Source of the DNA: Meandrina meandrites
Taxonomy: Eukaryota; Cnidaria; Anthozoa; Scleractinia; Meandrinidae
Length of the DNA: 64,000 nt
Direction: 5' to 3'
NCBI GenBank assembly: GCA_963693305.1
Contig: OY855905.1
Coordinates: forward strand, 47,579,895-47,643,894
Shown: positions 63,182 to 64,000 of the stretch, piece by piece
How the letters are laid out: the number at the start of each line of letters is the position of its first letter
Numbering within the stretch: position 1 is the first letter of the stretch
Notes under the pieces: generated by a model
Seen by the model: only the letters and a program-made list of their open reading frames with translations
Database searches by the model: none
What the model was told of the DNA's origin: nothing
Made by a program: the position numbers and the translations under genes

Positions 63182-63250
63182 GAAGGAATATTAGCGATAT
63201 AAAAAGTGAACAACGACGTTTCGATGACTCCATGTCATCATTATCAAGTT
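63182..63250 (-). ncRNA. Hammerhead-like 3' motif of a PLE
   Basis: On the minus strand: AAC, TTGATAA, an extra T, the hairpin GATGAC-ATGGA-GTCATC, GAA, the self-complementary ACGT, C, then GTT. It resembles a minimal type I hammerhead with two substitutions in CTGANGA and one added nucleotide, so it is likely degenerate. It sits just past the GIY-YIG ORF, where Penelope-like elements carry such ribozymes. Confidence 0.3.
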
Positions 63251-63329
63251 AAAAATTAAAATACAAAGTTGACGCTTTATATGGTGATCGAAAATATTTA
63301 GGGTGTGAAAATCTATTTACATAGTCAAT

Positions 63330-63821
63330 TCAAGTAAACAGTTTGGCACGGACGGAGTCTGATTGTGTGTTGAGTTTTGGCTTTATGTTCCTGATGAAGA
63401 GCATTTCATAAAGTAAACAATCCAGCTTCGTGCGGCATTTCTTTAAAACAGTGAACTGTTTTTGTACACTGTAGCCTTGCAGCTTGTGGTCTTCTTTTAA
63501 GTGTTGACCAATCGCAGAATATTTATGCTCAGCGATGCGTTGAAAAAGATGTCGGGATGTGAACCCGACATAAACTGCATCACACAGATTACATGCGAAT
63601 TTGTAAACAACGCAATGTTGATTTATAAGGGGAGGCTTGGCTTCTACCACTTTGAGGTCGTCCATAATTTTTCTGCTTGTAAACACTGGCTGCAGGTCAC
63701 TTCCGATTTTCTTGTTGAGGTCGTTAAGATTACGGCGTAAAGCGTCAGCCGATCTCTGGTCTTTAAACGGCATCTGGAGAAGATGAGAGACGATGAGCAC
63801 GAACATTTTTGACAAAAACAA
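63330..63821 (-). pseudogene. Penelope-like element C-terminal GIY-YIG part
   Basis: Reads MPFKDQRSADALRRNLNDLN, then LQPVFTSRKI and PPLINQHCVVYKFACNLCDA, VYVGFTSRHLFQRIAEHK, AIGQHLKEDHKL, DCLLYEMLFIRNIKPKLNTQSD and ...RAKLFT-stop. This covers the PFKDQRSA linker after the RT domain and a nearly complete GIY-YIG endonuclease, with the VYKF-x-C-x2-C zinc-like insertion, V-x-V-G-x-T-x-R, the EH pair and the catalytic Glu in LLYEMLF. The RT is absent: upstream sequence from about 63806 is a different TIR element. The element is truncated; orientation is minus. Confidence 0.85.
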
Positions 63822-64000
63822 AATTGTTGCGACAAGTCAGAGACATTTTGCGTTTTTTGAGACCTAGAACTTGTCAAACAATTCAGGAAAACAAAGAAGC
63901 AGTTGTCTTCTGATTGGTCCGCGTTGCACGCGCGATACATTTTGTCAAACAATCGCAAAAAAAAGGGCGAACGACTTGTTGGAAAAGTGCAAATTGTGTC
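63806..64000. mobile_element. Partial copy of the GGCCAATTCGCAC element
   Basis: Matches the left interior of 34837-35651 from AACATTTTTGACAAAAAC onward, then the reverse-complemented right interior (GAGACCTAGAACTTGTCAAA, GATTGGTCCGCGTTGCACGC). It lacks the first 38 bp of the terminus and runs off the window. It truncates the Penelope ORF at its 5' side. Confidence 0.75.

Overview
The window reads as genomic DNA of a metazoan, most likely a cnidarian such as a reef coral or sea anemone. This is inferred from several things seen together: spliced genes with GT/AG junctions; secreted-type von Willebrand A (VWA), thrombospondin-1 (TSP1) and fibrinogen-related (FReD) domains; an AT-rich background; tRNA-derived SINEs; Tx1/L1-like LINEs; Penelope-like elements with GIY-YIG domains; and very many short inverted-repeat transposons. 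Nothing bacterial is visible. There is one assembly gap, 200 N at 22350-22549.

Host genes are few and all lie on the minus strand. (1) 16747-20315: a multi-exon VWA-TSP1-VWA gene, coadhesin-like in architecture, whose second VWA exon carries an in-frame TGA. (2) 27308-41107 (gene B) and 51243-54746 (gene A): two tandem paralogues, each made of a protein-kinase exon spliced in phase 1 to an exon that finishes the kinase lobe and continues into a Rab-like GTPase. The duplicated block extends into both flanks. Gene B has a 12.3 kb intron packed with mobile elements, gene A a 1.8 kb intron. (3) 59495-59725: a last FReD exon with a frameshift, followed by a 3.2 kb long inverted repeat.

The rest is accessory DNA. 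Left part (1-16 kb): foldback elements (417-785, 3945-4115, 7260-8082, 8235-8377, 15061-15351), SINEs (1766, 12001-12597) and a 5'-truncated LINE with a long target-site duplication (10193-11956). Middle (24-26 kb): a 1.35 kb terminal-inverted-repeat element with a 10 bp target duplication, carrying a RecQ-like helicase first exon and an opposing coding stretch. Intron of gene B: a foldback whose loop holds two tandem hammerhead ribozymes 526 bp apart (retrozyme-like), a LINE split by a Penelope insertion with a 12 bp target duplication, and several TTAA-flanked elements. Right part (39-64 kb): a TA-flanked MITE, a 63 bp minisatellite, a TTAA element, a decayed Harbinger element (Myb-like plus transposase), nested MITEs, a SINE, paired inverted TTAA MITEs, a 12 bp satellite and a Penelope 3' end.

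The strongest candidates for something not routinely described are the kinase-Rab fusion gene pair, the tandem hammerhead unit on the minus strand at 28891-29472, and the helicase-carrying element at 24622-25973. All splice sites, families and ribozyme folds were read by eye; none was tested by alignment or folding software.
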